Shown here piece by piece: positions 8,982 through 17,808 of a stretch of DNA of 64,000 nucleotides (position 1 is its first letter; every line of letters starts with the position of its first letter). The stretch spans positions 620,001 through 684,000 of the forward strand of contig NZ_OBMT01000001.1 in the NCBI RefSeq assembly GCF_900217815.1, in the 5' to 3' direction. The notes beneath the pieces are model-generated. The model searched no databases. It was not told the DNA's origin and worked only from the letters and a program-made list of their open reading frames with translations. The stretch comes from Rhodobacter maris. GTDB lineage: Bacteria > Pseudomonadota > Alphaproteobacteria > Rhodobacterales > Rhodobacteraceae. The translations under genes and the position numbers were made by a program.

Positions 8982-9611
8982 ATGAGATGGACCCTGCCCA
9001 ATATCCTCACTGTGCTCAGGCTCCTCGCCGCCCCCGGCGTGGCGGTGATGTTTCTCTATTTCCACCGCCCCTGGGCAGACTGGTTCGCGCTCACCCTCTT
9101 CATCGGCGCCGCAATCACCGACTGGTTTGATGGCTATCTGGCCCGCGCCTGGAGCCAGGAAAGCAAGTTCGGCGCGATGCTCGATCCGATCGCCGACAAG
9201 GCGATGGTGGTGATCGCGCTTGTCGTCATCACCGGCTATTCCGGCATGAACCCCTGGCTGATCCTGCCCGCCACGGTGATCCTGTTCCGCGAGGTGTTCG
9301 TTTCGGGGCTGCGCGAGTTCATTGGCGCCGATGCCGGCAAGCTGAAGGTCACGAAGCTTGCGAAATGGAAGACCACGGCGCAGATGGTGGCGATTGCCAC
9401 CCTCTTTCTCGGCACCGGGCTCGATTACCTCGCCAAGGGCCGCGCGCCGCGCGCGGGCGAGGGCGACCTGCCGCAAGGCCTCAGCCTCGCCGACATGGCC
9501 AACCATCTCGGGCTCGCGTTGATCTGGGTCGCGGCAATCCTCACGGCAATCACCGGCTGGGATTATTTCCGCAAGGCGCTCCCTTTCCTGCGCGAGCCGC
9601 ATGATGGTTGA
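8982..9611 (+). CDS. pgsA: CDP-diacylglycerol-glycerol-3-phosphate 3-phosphatidyltransferase
   Basis: 209-residue integral membrane enzyme that makes phosphatidylglycerophosphate, the first committed step to phosphatidylglycerol. The CDP-alcohol phosphotransferase signature D-G-x2-A-R-x8-G-x3-D-x3-D is intact: DGYLAR followed by GAMLDPIAD around residues 49-72. Several hydrophobic helices flank it. The end overlaps moaD. Clustering of pgsA with uvrC and moaD/moaE is common in proteobacteria. Confidence 0.95.
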   Translation: MRWTLPNILTVLRLLAAPGVAVMFLYFHRPWADWFALTLFIGAAITDWFDGYLARAWSQESKFGAMLDPIADKAMVVIALVVITGYSGMNPWLILPATVILFREVFVSGLREFIGADAGKLKVTKLAKWKTTAQMVAIATLFLGTGLDYLAKGRAPRAGEGDLPQGLSLADMANHLGLALIWVAAILTAITGWDYFRKALPFLREPHDG

Positions 9612-9852
9612 TCTGCTCTATTTCGCCTGGCTGCGCGAACGGGTGGGGGTGGCGCGCGAAAGCGTCGAGACCTCCGCCGTCTCGGTCGCCGATCTCGTGG
9701 AGGAGCTGAAGGCCCGCGACCCGCGCTATGCGGCGGCCTTTGCCGATACCTCCGTTGTGCGCGTCGCGCTCGATCAGGATCTGGCCGATTTCTCCGCCCC
9801 GCTCGCGGGCGTCAAAGAGATTGCCTTCTTCCCGCCAATGACGGGAGGCTGA
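9601..9852 (+). CDS. moaD: molybdopterin synthase small (sulfur-carrier) subunit
   Basis: 82-83 residue ubiquitin-fold protein ending in Gly-Gly (MTGG), the tail that MoeB adenylates and that becomes a thiocarboxylate. With MoaE it converts cyclic pyranopterin monophosphate to molybdopterin. Two tandem ATGs (9601, 9604) lie inside the end of pgsA, so the start is uncertain by one codon. moaE follows after two bases. The product feeds the molybdenum cofactor needed by the formate dehydrogenase at the left edge. Confidence 0.92.
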   Translation: MMVDLLYFAWLRERVGVARESVETSAVSVADLVEELKARDPRYAAAFADTSVVRVALDQDLADFSAPLAGVKEIAFFPPMTGG

Positions 9853-9854
9853 GG

Positions 9855-10295
9855 ATGCGGATCTCGGTGCAGGAAGCGGTTTTCGACCCCGGTGCAGAGC
9901 TTTCGGGCTTTGGCGCGGGGCGGGCGGACGTGGGCGGCGTGGTGAGCTTCACCGGGCTCGTGCGCGATGATACCGGCACGCTTGAAGCGCTCGAGATCGA
10001 GCATTACCCGGGCATGACGGAACGCGCGATCACCGCGATGGTGGAAGAGGCGATCAGCCGCTGGGAGCTCGCCGATGCGCTCGTTATCCACCGCTACGGG
10101 CGGCTTGACGTGGGCGCGCCGATCATGATGGTCGCCACCGCTGCACGCCACCGCGTGGCCGCTTTCGAAGCGGCCGAATTTCTGATGGATTACCTGAAAT
10201 CCCGCGCCCCCTTCTGGAAGAAGGAAGTGACGCGCGCGGGGGAGAGCTGGGTCGCGGCCAAGGACGCCGACGAAGAGGCCCTCAAGCGCTGGTAG
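9855..10295 (+). CDS. moaE: molybdopterin synthase catalytic subunit
   Basis: 146-residue large subunit of molybdopterin synthase. Typical sequences are visible: GGVVSFTGLVRD near residue 35, LEIEHYPGM, HRYGRLDVG and the C-terminal PFWKKE region, whose Lys residues face the MoaD tail. A GGAGG/TGAGG ribosome-binding stretch overlaps the end of moaD just before the ATG. It ends the rightward unit; a dispersed repeat element follows. Confidence 0.95.
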   Translation: MRISVQEAVFDPGAELSGFGAGRADVGGVVSFTGLVRDDTGTLEALEIEHYPGMTERAITAMVEEAISRWELADALVIHRYGRLDVGAPIMMVATAARHRVAAFEAAEFLMDYLKSRAPFWKKEVTRAGESWVAAKDADEEALKRW

Positions 10296-10332
10296 CGGCC
10301 AGAACCTCAAACAGAGGCCGGATCTTCCCTTC

Positions 10333-10380
10333 GACTTTGTGCAAATATCCCAGGGGGTCCGGGGGAGGATCCCCCGGCCG
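10333..10380. repeat. dispersed intergenic GC-palindrome repeat, copy 1
   Basis: Read on the minus strand it shows the block CCCCTGGGATATTTGCACAA, which resembles copy 2 at 16013-16078. Next to it lies a palindromic GGGGGAGGATCCCCC-type hairpin. It sits between the ends of the convergent genes moaE and the MnmC-type oxidase, where it could also act as a bidirectional terminator or mRNA stabiliser. Confidence 0.5.
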
Positions 10381-10400
10381 TCCTCGAACCCCGCGCGCGC

Positions 10401-11447
10401 TCAGAGACAATCTTCGACGCGGAAGCCTTCCGGGATCGCATCGACGCCGTCGAGCACCAGATCTGCCATGACCACGGCCACTTTCGGCGCCATGCCGAAG
10501 CCGATCTTGAAGCCGCCGTTGACGATATAATGCCCCGCGCGCCCCGGCCAGGCGCCGAGCATGGGCGAGAGCGAGGCCGCGCGCGGGCGCACATTCGCCC
10601 AGCGCTCCACCACCTCGGCCCCGGCGAGCGCGGGCACGAGCGCGCGGGCCCGCGCGATCACATCCTCAAGCTGGGCATCGGTGCTGGTCGGGTCGGTGTA
10701 TTCCCGCTCGGCGGTCGAGCCCACGCCGACCGTGCCATCGGCATGGGGCACAACCAGAACCCCCTCGGCAAAGATCTGCGGCACCGGCCCGGCATCATGC
10801 GCAAGGATCGCCGATTGCCCTTTCACGCCACTGCCCACCGGCTTGCCGAAGGCGGCGTTCAGCGCTTCGAGCCCGGCGAGCCCCGTTGCATGGAGCACCG
10901 GGCCGCGCTCTTCCGCCTCCCCCAGGATCACCTCGCCCCCCAGCGCCTCGATCGCGGCGACGAGCGCCGCGCCCGCGCGCCGCGGCGAGGCCCGGCCCGA
11001 GAGCGTGTCGTGGATCACGAGGCCCGTGGGCGAGACCGGGGCGAAGGCGCCAAACTCCTCGACCTTCGCGATGCGCCAGAGAAACTCTGGCCCCCAGTTC
11101 TCGGCCGCATCTTTCGCGCGCGCCTCGGCGAGCGCAATTCCCGCTTCCTTCGCAATGGGTTGCAGCCGGCCCACGCGCGCAAAGCCCGCATCGACGCTGC
11201 CCGCCGCCTTCACCGCGTCCCAGAACGCGCCCGACATCACGAGGCTTTCGAACTGGAACTGCTTCTTGGCGTTCCACTGGTCGGGCACATGCGGCGAGAG
11301 CATCCCCACCGTGCCGCCCGAGGCCCCCGCGCCAATCCGCGCGCGTTCGATCAGCCGCACCTTCATGCCCCGTTTGGCGAGTTCGTAGCCGCAGGCCAGC
11401 CCGAACACGCCGCCACCGCGCACCGTTACCCAGTCACCCCTTGCCAT
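10401..11447 (-). CDS. FAD-dependent oxidoreductase, MnmC oxidase-domain type
   Basis: 348-residue DAO-family flavoprotein. The N-terminal dinucleotide motif is VRGGGVFGLACGYELAKRG, followed by a Glu at the end of beta-2 and GAGASGGTVGMLSPH. A second conserved segment near the C-terminus is HYIVNGGFKIGFGMAPK. The neighbour mnmD, divergent across 51 bp, encodes the methyltransferase half of E. coli MnmC. I therefore infer that this enzyme is the separate oxidase that removes the carboxymethyl group of cmnm5(s2)U34 in tRNA. A glycine or D-amino-acid oxidase role is the alternative. Confidence 0.7.
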   Translation of the reverse strand: MARGDWVTVRGGGVFGLACGYELAKRGMKVRLIERARIGAGASGGTVGMLSPHVPDQWNAKKQFQFESLVMSGAFWDAVKAAGSVDAGFARVGRLQPIAKEAGIALAEARAKDAAENWGPEFLWRIAKVEEFGAFAPVSPTGLVIHDTLSGRASPRRAGAALVAAIEALGGEVILGEAEERGPVLHATGLAGLEALNAAFGKPVGSGVKGQSAILAHDAGPVPQIFAEGVLVVPHADGTVGVGSTAEREYTDPTSTDAQLEDVIARARALVPALAGAEVVERWANVRPRAASLSPMLGAWPGRAGHYIVNGGFKIGFGMAPKVAVVMADLVLDGVDAIPEGFRVEDCL

Positions 11448-11498
11448 TGCGCGTTCCTTTCGTCAGTGTCGCCCGGTATTCCCTTGGCACTACCCCCG

Positions 11499-12164
11499 AT
11501 GACCTCCCCAGACCAGAGCCCAGCCGCGCTCGCTTGGCGCGACGGATCGACGCCCGTTTCGACGCGCTTCGACGACCCCTATTTCAGCCTTGCCGGCGGG
11601 CTGGCCGAAACCCGCCATGTCTTTCTTGCCGGCAATGATCTGCCCGCGCGGCTCTGCCCCGGATTTCATATTGCCGAACTTGGTTTCGGCACCGGGCTGA
11701 ACCTGATCGCCACTGCGCTCGCGACCGATCTGCCGATCCGGTTCACAAGCTTTGAGGCGTTCCCGATGTCGGGGGCAGAGATGGCGCGCGCGCTCGCCGC
11801 CTTCCCCGAGGCAGAGGCGCTCGCAGCCCCCCTCGCCGCCGCCATGCTGCGCAGCGAAACTCGGTTCATGCTGGGCAGCCTCTCGGTCGAACTGATCCTT
11901 GGCGATGTGCGCGAAACCCTGCCGCGCTGGGGCGAGACGGCGGATGCCTGGTATCTCGATGGCTTCTCGCCCGCCAAAAACCCGGAGATGTGGGGCGAGG
12001 ATCTGATGGCCGAGGTCGGGCGCCATACCGCGCCCGGAGGCACTTTTGCCACCTATACCGCTGCGGGCTTCGTGCGCCGGGGCCTCGCAAGCGCGGGTTT
12101 CACGGTCACCCGCGCACCGGGCCATGCCGGAAAGCGCCACATGAGCCGGGGGAGCCGCGCATGA
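11499..12164 (+). CDS. mnmD: tRNA nm5(s2)U34 methyltransferase (MnmD / MnmC N-domain type)
   Basis: 221 residues. SAM motif I is AELGFGTGLNL (59-69), and the family signature YLDGFSPAKNPEMW (152-165) is intact. It matches only the N-terminal methyltransferase half of the bifunctional E. coli MnmC, which makes mnm5(s2)U34 at the wobble base. The frame is open far upstream, but the ATG at 11499 matches the family N-terminus (fused forms would read through). Its stop overlaps the EamA permease start (ATGA). Confidence 0.88.
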   Translation: MTSPDQSPAALAWRDGSTPVSTRFDDPYFSLAGGLAETRHVFLAGNDLPARLCPGFHIAELGFGTGLNLIATALATDLPIRFTSFEAFPMSGAEMARALAAFPEAEALAAPLAAAMLRSETRFMLGSLSVELILGDVRETLPRWGETADAWYLDGFSPAKNPEMWGEDLMAEVGRHTAPGGTFATYTAAGFVRRGLASAGFTVTRAPGHAGKRHMSRGSRA

Positions 12165-13039
12165 GCGCCGTTCAAAACACCGGCCGCGGCATCTGGCTGA
12201 TGGTGCTCACCACCTTCATCTTCGCGATGCAGGACGGCATCTCGCGCCATCTTTCGGGCGCCTATAACGTCTATATGGTAGTGACGGTCCGCTACTGGTT
12301 CTTTGCCCTTTTCACGCTCACGCTGGCCTTGCGCAGCGAGGGCGGGCTGCGCCGCGCGCTCGCCACCCGCCAGCCGGTGATCCATATTATCCGCGCACTC
12401 CTCCTGATCGGCGAGATCGTGATTCTCGTGCAGGCCTTCGTGCTGATCGGGCTGATCGAGAGCCATGCGGTGTTTGCCGCCTATCCGCTCCTTGTTGCCG
12501 CGCTCTCCGGCCCGGTTTTGGGCGAAAAGGTCGGCTGGCGGCGCTGGGGGGCAATCGGCATCGGTTTTGCGGGCATCATGATCATCCTCGAACCCGGTGT
12601 GGGCGTGTTCCGCCCCGAGGCGGCGATCCCGCTTTTCTGCGCGCTTCTCTTCGCGCTTTACTCGCTGCTCACGCGCTATGCGGCACGGCAAGACCCGGCC
12701 TCGGTCTCGTTCTACTGGACCGGGCTCATTGGCGCGCTCGTGATGACGCCGCTCGGGCTGTGGTTCTGGGAGCCGATGGCGGGAATTGACTGGCTCTGGA
12801 TGGGCGCGCTCTGCCTCAGCGCCGCCACCGCGCATTTCTTGCTGATCCGCGCCTACGAGATCGCCGAGGCCTCTGCGATCCAGCCCTTCGCCTATCTGCA
12901 ACTGGTCTGGGCGGCGGGGCTCGGCATTCTCGTCTTTGACGATGTGCTGCGCCCCAATGTGGCGATGGGCGCAGGTGTCGTGGTCTGCGCCGGGCTGTTC
13001 ACGCTCTGGCGCGCCCGCGCCCGCCAGAAGGCGCGTTAG
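12161..13039 (+). CDS. EamA/RhaT-type DMT-superfamily permease
   Basis: 292 residues with about ten hydrophobic helices and two EamA repeats. The first opens with IWLMVLTTFIFAMQDGISRHL and the second with AAIPLFCALLFALYSLLTRYA. Such proteins export small metabolites; the substrate cannot be read from sequence. The start overlaps the mnmD stop (ATGA). The 3' end overlaps the convergent lytic transglycosylase by four bases. Confidence 0.88.
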   Translation: MSAVQNTGRGIWLMVLTTFIFAMQDGISRHLSGAYNVYMVVTVRYWFFALFTLTLALRSEGGLRRALATRQPVIHIIRALLLIGEIVILVQAFVLIGLIESHAVFAAYPLLVAALSGPVLGEKVGWRRWGAIGIGFAGIMIILEPGVGVFRPEAAIPLFCALLFALYSLLTRYAARQDPASVSFYWTGLIGALVMTPLGLWFWEPMAGIDWLWMGALCLSAATAHFLLIRAYEIAEASAIQPFAYLQLVWAAGLGILVFDDVLRPNVAMGAGVVVCAGLFTLWRARARQKAR

Positions 13040-14979
13040 CGCCCGCGCAGCTCGGCGGTGAAGCGCACCGGCCCGGCATCGGGCCGCCCCAGCCGCGCGC
13101 GGTAGACGGGCAGGCTCTCGGCCACCCGCATCACGTAATTCCGGGTCTCGTCAAACGGGATCATCTCGACCCAGTCGACCACATCGACCGAAGCCTGCCG
13201 CGGGTCGCCCCGCTCCGCGATCCAGCGCCGCGGCCGCCCCGGCCCGGCATTGTAGCCCGCCGCGATCAGCACCGGCGAAGTGCCGAATTCCTCTTCGAGC
13301 TGGGCCAGATAAGCGGTGCCAAGCCGCACGTTGTAGCTTGAATCGGTGGTCAGGCGCGCAAGATCGTAAGCCACGCCCTCGCGCGCGGCCATCATCTTTG
13401 CCGTGCCGGGCATGAGCTGCATCATGCCGCGCGCGCCGACATGGCTGACCACCGCCGGGTCAAATTCGCTCTCGCGCCGGGCAATCGAGAGTGCAAGCTC
13501 CTCGGGCACTTCAAAGCCTTCGGGGTTGAGCACCGGGAGCGGATAATAGGCGCGCATCAACACCGTGCCCGCCGCCGTTGCGCGCTTGCCGAGGCTGAGC
13601 GTCAGATGCGGATTGCCCCAGTCTTCGGCGAGCTTGGCGAGCGGTGCGATCTCGCTTGCGGGCAGGCTTTCTTCCAGATGCAGGATGAAGCGCTCGGCCA
13701 AAGCCGTCTCTCCCGCCGCCTGCAAGAGTGCGGCGGCCTGAAACACCGGCTCGGCAGTGAAATTCTGTCCCTTCCAGTCCGGCAGCGGCGGCGGCGCGGC
13801 AAAAGCGGCATCATAGGGCGCGTCGATCTCTTCCGCGCACAAAAGCCCGTAATAGGCGGTCTGGAATTTTGCGCCCTCGGCATAGGCGCTCTTCGCCTCG
13901 CCCCCCCGGCCCAGCCCTTCGAGCGCGCGCCCACGCCAGTAGGCGGCGCGGGATTTCGAGATCGGGCTCGTCACATGGGCGTTGAAGGTCTCGAAATGCT
14001 CCAGCGCCGTCGGCGCATCGCCAAGCTTGAGCGCGGCATAGCCCGCAAGCCATTCCAGCTCGATCCAGTCCGCGCCGCCCGGGTCGAGCCGGTGGCGGGC
14101 CGCGAGCTTGTAGGCGAGCCGCGGATCGCCCGCCCGCAAAAAGAACCGCACCAGCCGCTGGCGCAGATCGCCCCAGGCTTCAGCATCGCCCAGGGCCTCG
14201 GCCGAGGTCGAGAAATCAAGCATCAGCTCCGCCGCAGCGGGTTCGAGATCGTTGCGCCAGCGCCACCAGGCGCGGTCGCGCGCAAGGCCGGACGAGCCCA
14301 GCATGTATTCCGGCACCGCCGCCACAAGAGCATCGACACCGGCGGAACGCGCCTGCAGCGCAATCCGCGCCTCGGCCACCGCGCGGGTGCCGGGCGTCAC
14401 AAGGGGCAGCATCGCGCGCGCCTGATCGAGCGCGCCCGCATCAAGCATCGTCTGCATCCGCCCGCCGTGATGGGGCGCAACGAGATCGGCATGATCTGAG
14501 AGAAAAACCGCTTGCTCCTCGGGGGTCAGCGTCAGGTTGCGCCAGGCAGCCTCGGCCACCTGCGCCGCCTGCGCAGGCGCGCCCTGCGCCTGAAAGGCGG
14601 CGACAAGCGCGAGCGCGCCGGTCCCGGTTTGCGGTGCCGCACCCCGGAAGTAGGAAATCACCGCGGCGGGTGGCACCCCCCCGAGCGTCGCCTCGCCCTT
14701 GCGGCGCAACAGATCCATCCCCGGCCAGTCGGCGCGGCGGGCGGAGAAATCGGCGTAATCGGCAAAGCTGCCCTCGCCCGCCCGCAGCCGTTCCCATGCG
14801 ATGATGTCGAAGGCGAGAGGCCCCGAGGCGCGCGCCTCGGTGATTGCGCCGGTCCAGTTCGCGCGGTCGGCGGCCGCAAGCGCCCGGGCAAGCGCGACCG
14901 GGTCATCGGCGCGGGCCATGGGCGGCAGAAAGGCGAGAATTGCAGCCCAGAGGGCCGCAACGGCTTGGTGTCGGATCAT
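13036..14979 (-). CDS. soluble lytic murein transglycosylase (Slt70-like)
   Basis: 647-residue periplasmic enzyme that cleaves peptidoglycan with formation of 1,6-anhydromuropeptides. A signal peptide ends near AARAD (about residue 24). A long alpha-helical superhelical region follows. The C-terminal SLT domain has the catalytic Glu503 in ARRESEFDP, then [13 protein letters not shown] and AGYNAGPGR. The length equals that of E. coli Slt70. It converges with the permease gene and is divergent from dapA. Confidence 0.93.
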   Translation of the reverse strand: MIRHQAVAALWAAILAFLPPMARADDPVALARALAAADRANWTGAITEARASGPLAFDIIAWERLRAGEGSFADYADFSARRADWPGMDLLRRKGEATLGGVPPAAVISYFRGAAPQTGTGALALVAAFQAQGAPAQAAQVAEAAWRNLTLTPEEQAVFLSDHADLVAPHHGGRMQTMLDAGALDQARAMLPLVTPGTRAVAEARIALQARSAGVDALVAAVPEYMLGSSGLARDRAWWRWRNDLEPAAAELMLDFSTSAEALGDAEAWGDLRQRLVRFFLRAGDPRLAYKLAARHRLDPGGADWIELEWLAGYAALKLGDAPTALEHFETFNAHVTSPISKSRAAYWRGRALEGLGRGGEAKSAYAEGAKFQTAYYGLLCAEEIDAPYDAAFAAPPPLPDWKGQNFTAEPVFQAAALLQAAGETALAERFILHLEESLPASEIAPLAKLAEDWGNPHLTLSLGKRATAAGTVLMRAYYPLPVLNPEGFEVPEELALSIARRESEFDPAVVSHVGARGMMQLMPGTAKMMAAREGVAYDLARLTTDSSYNVRLGTAYLAQLEEEFGTSPVLIAAGYNAGPGRPRRWIAERGDPRQASVDVVDWVEMIPFDETRNYVMRVAESLPVYRARLGRPDAGPVRFTAELRGR

Positions 14980-15038
14980 GGGTCTGCTCGGTGTTTTTCC
15001 CTTCCTGCCTGCTCGGTGTCACGGTTGCAATTCACAAG

Positions 15039-15067
15039 TTGGCAAGATCGACAGCCTCGCCTATGGT
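15039..15067 (+). promoter_or_regulatory. candidate sigma-70 promoter of dapA
   Basis: TTGGCA at 15039-15044 and TATGGT at 15062-15067, spaced by 17 bp, lie 50 bp upstream of the dapA start. Match by eye to the housekeeping consensus; no mapped transcription start. Confidence 0.5.
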
Positions 15068-15117
15068 CCGCGCAATTTTGCAACCGGGCGATTCAGCCCC
15101 AGCTTCAGGAGCGTGTC

Positions 15118-15990
15118 ATGTTCAAAGGGTCTTTCCCCGCACTCGTCACGCCGTTCACGAACGGCGCCGTCGATTGGGCGACGCTCAAGAAGCTTGTCGA
15201 ATGGCATATTGCCGAGGGCAGCAACGGGATTGTGCCCGTCGGCACGACCGGGGAGAGCCCGACCTTGAGCCACGAGGAGCATAACGAAGTGGTGCGCGTG
15301 GTGGTGGAAACCGCCGCCGGTCGCGTGCCGGTGATTGCAGGTGCGGGCTCGAACGCCACCGCCGAGGGGATCGAGCTCATTCGCCACGCCGCGGAAAACG
15401 GCGCCGATGCGGCACTCGTGGTGACGCCTTACTACAACAAGCCGACCCAGCGCGGCATGGTGGCGCATTTCAAAGCCATGCATGACGCCTGCGACCTGCC
15501 GATCATCATCTACAACATCCCGGGCCGGTCCGTGGTGGACATGTTGCCCGAAACGATGGGCGAAGTGGCCAAGCTGCCGCGCGTGATCGGCGTGAAAGAT
15601 GCCACGGGCGATCTGAGCCGGGTGGCGAAACAACGCATGACCTGCGGCGCCGATTTCATCCAGCTTTCGGGCGAGGATGCGACGGCGGTGGGCTTTAACG
15701 CGATGGGGGGCGTGGGCTGCATTTCGGTCACCGCCAACGTTGCGCCAAAGCTTTGCGCCGAGATGCAGGCCGCGACGCTCGCGGGCGATTACGCCAAGGC
15801 GCTTGCCTATCAGGATCAGCTCCTGCCGCTCCATATCGCCATTTTCCTCGAGCCCGGCGTGGCGGGCGCGAAATATGCGATGTCGAGGCTCGGGCTTTGC
15901 AGCGCCGAGGTGCGGCTGCCGCTCACCGAGCTGACCGACGCCACAAAGGCCGCGATCGATGCGGCGATGGCGCATGCCGAGCTGATCTGA
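15118..15990 (+). CDS. dapA: 4-hydroxy-tetrahydrodipicolinate synthase
   Basis: 290-residue class I aldolase that condenses pyruvate with aspartate semialdehyde, the branch point to lysine and diaminopimelate. Motifs: GTTGESPTL near residue 43, the Tyr motif [10 protein letters not shown] near 103, and the Schiff-base lysine in GVKDATGD near 161. AGGAG precedes the ATG by eight bases. The frame is open upstream but the family start is clear. It is followed by a repeat element and draTG. Confidence 0.97.
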   Translation: MFKGSFPALVTPFTNGAVDWATLKKLVEWHIAEGSNGIVPVGTTGESPTLSHEEHNEVVRVVVETAAGRVPVIAGAGSNATAEGIELIRHAAENGADAALVVTPYYNKPTQRGMVAHFKAMHDACDLPIIIYNIPGRSVVDMLPETMGEVAKLPRVIGVKDATGDLSRVAKQRMTCGADFIQLSGEDATAVGFNAMGGVGCISVTANVAPKLCAEMQAATLAGDYAKALAYQDQLLPLHIAIFLEPGVAGAKYAMSRLGLCSAEVRLPLTELTDATKAAIDAAMAHAELI

Positions 15991-16012
15991 GCGCGCGCGA
16001 AACACCACCGTT

Positions 16013-16078
16013 GCGGGGGGCTCTGCCCCCCGTTTTCGTCCCGAAAACGCCCCCCGAGATATTTGTCGCAAGATGAAA
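16013..16078. repeat. dispersed intergenic GC-palindrome repeat, copy 2
   Basis: Contains a GGGGGGCTCTGCCCCCC hairpin, then a CGTTTTCG...CGAAAACG inverted pair, then GAGATATTTGTCGCAAGATG. The last part matches the minus-strand reading of copy 1. It lies directly after dapA and could end dapA transcription before draT. Confidence 0.55.
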
Positions 16079-16127
16079 GCCACGCGGCCCCTTCACAGCA
16101 GGGCCGGGCTGTCGCATCATCGCGCCG

Positions 16128-16949
16128 ATGGTCGACACGGTTGCGCAGCACAGGGAGGGCATCGGGCACTCTGCCAATATGGTGGGGCGGCCCGCGGGTT
16201 GGCTTGCGAGCTGCGGCTTCAACGAGGCCCCCGAGGCGTTGCACATTCCGGGTGTGCGCGAGATGAACCCGGCGCTTTTCACTATGCTCGATCAGGCCGA
16301 AAGCGGCGCCGAGGCGGGCGAAGCCTTCCTGAGCTACATGCAGGCAATGTTCGGCATCGACCCCGAGCAGCAGGAGGTGCCGGGCGGCAAGCGGCCGTTC
16401 CGCTCCTCCTTCCTCCGGCTTCTGCAGGGCTGGGCCTTTGACAGCAACGGCCCCGAGGGCGCCGTGTTGAAGGGCTGGGTGGAAAGCCGGTTCGGCATTG
16501 CCCCCAACTTCCACAAGGAGATCCTTGAGGGCGTCGCCAGCCCCGCCTGGCAGGACTATGTGCGCGAGCGGATGCAGAGCGCCTTTCATGGCAATGCGAT
16601 CCTGCCCCAGCTCGATCTGCTTTACGAATTCGCGCAATGGGCGGGGCCGCGGTTCGGCTTTCCGGGGCGGCAGCATCTGACGCTTTATCGCGGCGTCAAT
16701 GCGCTGGAAAACCACGCGATCCTCGAGCGGATCGGCAAGCGCGAGGCGGTGATGCGGCTCAACAATCTGGTCTCTTTCTCGGCCGCGCGCGAGGTGGCCG
16801 ATTGCTTTGGCGACAAGATCCTGACAACCGAGGTGCCGCTCGCCAAGGTGCTCTCCTATCCCGGGTTCCTGCCCTCGCGGCTGCTGCATGGCGAGCGCGA
16901 GATCCTTGCCATCGGCGGCGCCTATCAGGTGCGCTTCGATGATGTCTGA
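16128..16949 (+). CDS. draT: NAD+-dinitrogenase-reductase ADP-D-ribosyltransferase
   Basis: 273 residues. It transfers ADP-ribose from NAD+ to an Arg of NifH, switching nitrogenase off after an ammonium or dark shift. The family opening HSANMVGRPAGWLAS (14-28) is present, as are GVREMNPALF and the HLTLYRGVNALE segment typical of the NAD-binding core. draG follows with an 8-11 nt overlap, the arrangement known in Rhodobacter capsulatus and Rhodospirillum. No nif genes are in the window. No SD is obvious before the ATG; an in-frame ATG at 16179 would remove the conserved HS motif, so 16128 is preferred. Confidence 0.93.
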   Translation: MVDTVAQHREGIGHSANMVGRPAGWLASCGFNEAPEALHIPGVREMNPALFTMLDQAESGAEAGEAFLSYMQAMFGIDPEQQEVPGGKRPFRSSFLRLLQGWAFDSNGPEGAVLKGWVESRFGIAPNFHKEILEGVASPAWQDYVRERMQSAFHGNAILPQLDLLYEFAQWAGPRFGFPGRQHLTLYRGVNALENHAILERIGKREAVMRLNNLVSFSAAREVADCFGDKILTTEVPLAKVLSYPGFLPSRLLHGEREILAIGGAYQVRFDDV

Positions 16950-17808
16950 GCGCGAGGACCGGGCACTTGCGGCCTATCTCGGCCTTGCGCTTGGCGATGC
17001 GCTTGGCGCCACCACCGAATTCATGACGGCGCGCGAGATTGCGGCGCAGATCGGCCAGCACCGGGAGATCACCGGCGGCGGCTGGCTCCGGCTCGCGCCG
17101 GGCGCGGTGACGGATGACACGCAGATGTCGCTCGCGCTCGGGCGCTCGCTGATCCGTGCGGGCGGGTTCGACGCGCAGGATCTCTGCGCGGAATTTGCTG
17201 CCTGGCTCGCAACGAAACCCGCAGACGTCGGCGGCACCTGCCGGCGCGGCATCCGGCGATTTTTGCGCGATGGCTCGGTGGCGGGGCCGGTGGCGGAAGA
17301 TGATGCGGGCAATGGCGCGGCGATGCGGGTGCTGCCCGTGGCGCTCGCCACGCTCGCCCGCCCGGAAGTGCTGGAGGACTGGACGCTGGGTCAGGCGCAT
17401 GTCACCCACAATCATCCGCTTTCCGATGCCGCCTGCCTGATGCTGGTGCGCGCGAGCCATGCCCTGATCGCGGGCGCGGGCAAGGCGGGGCTGCGGCGCG
17501 AGGCGGAGGCGCTCGTCGCCGCGCATCGTCCGTTCCGCTTCGCGCCCTATCGCGGGCATTGCTCGGCCTATGTGGTCGAGACGCTGCAGACGGTGCTGCA
17601 CCATCTCCTCGCCGCCGAGAGCTTCGAGGAAGCGGTGGTGGCGGTCGTCAATCAGGGCGGCGATGCCGATACCACGGGAGCGCTCACCGGCATGCTCGCC
17701 GGCGCGCTCTGGGGGCTGGAGGCGCTGCCGCTGCGCTGGCTCGAAGTGCTCGACGCACAGGTGCAGGACGAGATCACTGATCAGGTGCCGCAGCTTCTGG
17801 CGCTGTGA
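16942..17808 (+). CDS. draG: ADP-ribosyl-[dinitrogen reductase] glycohydrolase
   Basis: 288 residues; removes ADP-ribose from NifH and restores nitrogenase activity. The di-Mn site is intact: GLALGDALGATTEF (14-27), DDTQ (58-61) and DADTTG (241-246). A second ATG lies directly upstream at 16939. The start is inside the end of draT, so the pair is translationally coupled. The last 35 bases overlap the end of the convergent phosphatase-kinase fusion gene. Confidence 0.94.
   Translation: MSEREDRALAAYLGLALGDALGATTEFMTAREIAAQIGQHREITGGGWLRLAPGAVTDDTQMSLALGRSLIRAGGFDAQDLCAEFAAWLATKPADVGGTCRRGIRRFLRDGSVAGPVAEDDAGNGAAMRVLPVALATLARPEVLEDWTLGQAHVTHNHPLSDAACLMLVRASHALIAGAGKAGLRREAEALVAAHRPFRFAPYRGHCSAYVVETLQTVLHHLLAAESFEEAVVAVVNQGGDADTTGALTGMLAGALWGLEALPLRWLEVLDAQVQDEITDQVPQLLAL

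Noticed and set aside
10530-11498. N-terminal extension that would fuse 300 codons to mnmD
   Set aside because: This part is antisense to the FAD oxidoreductase and lacks any family feature; the family start at 11499 fits.
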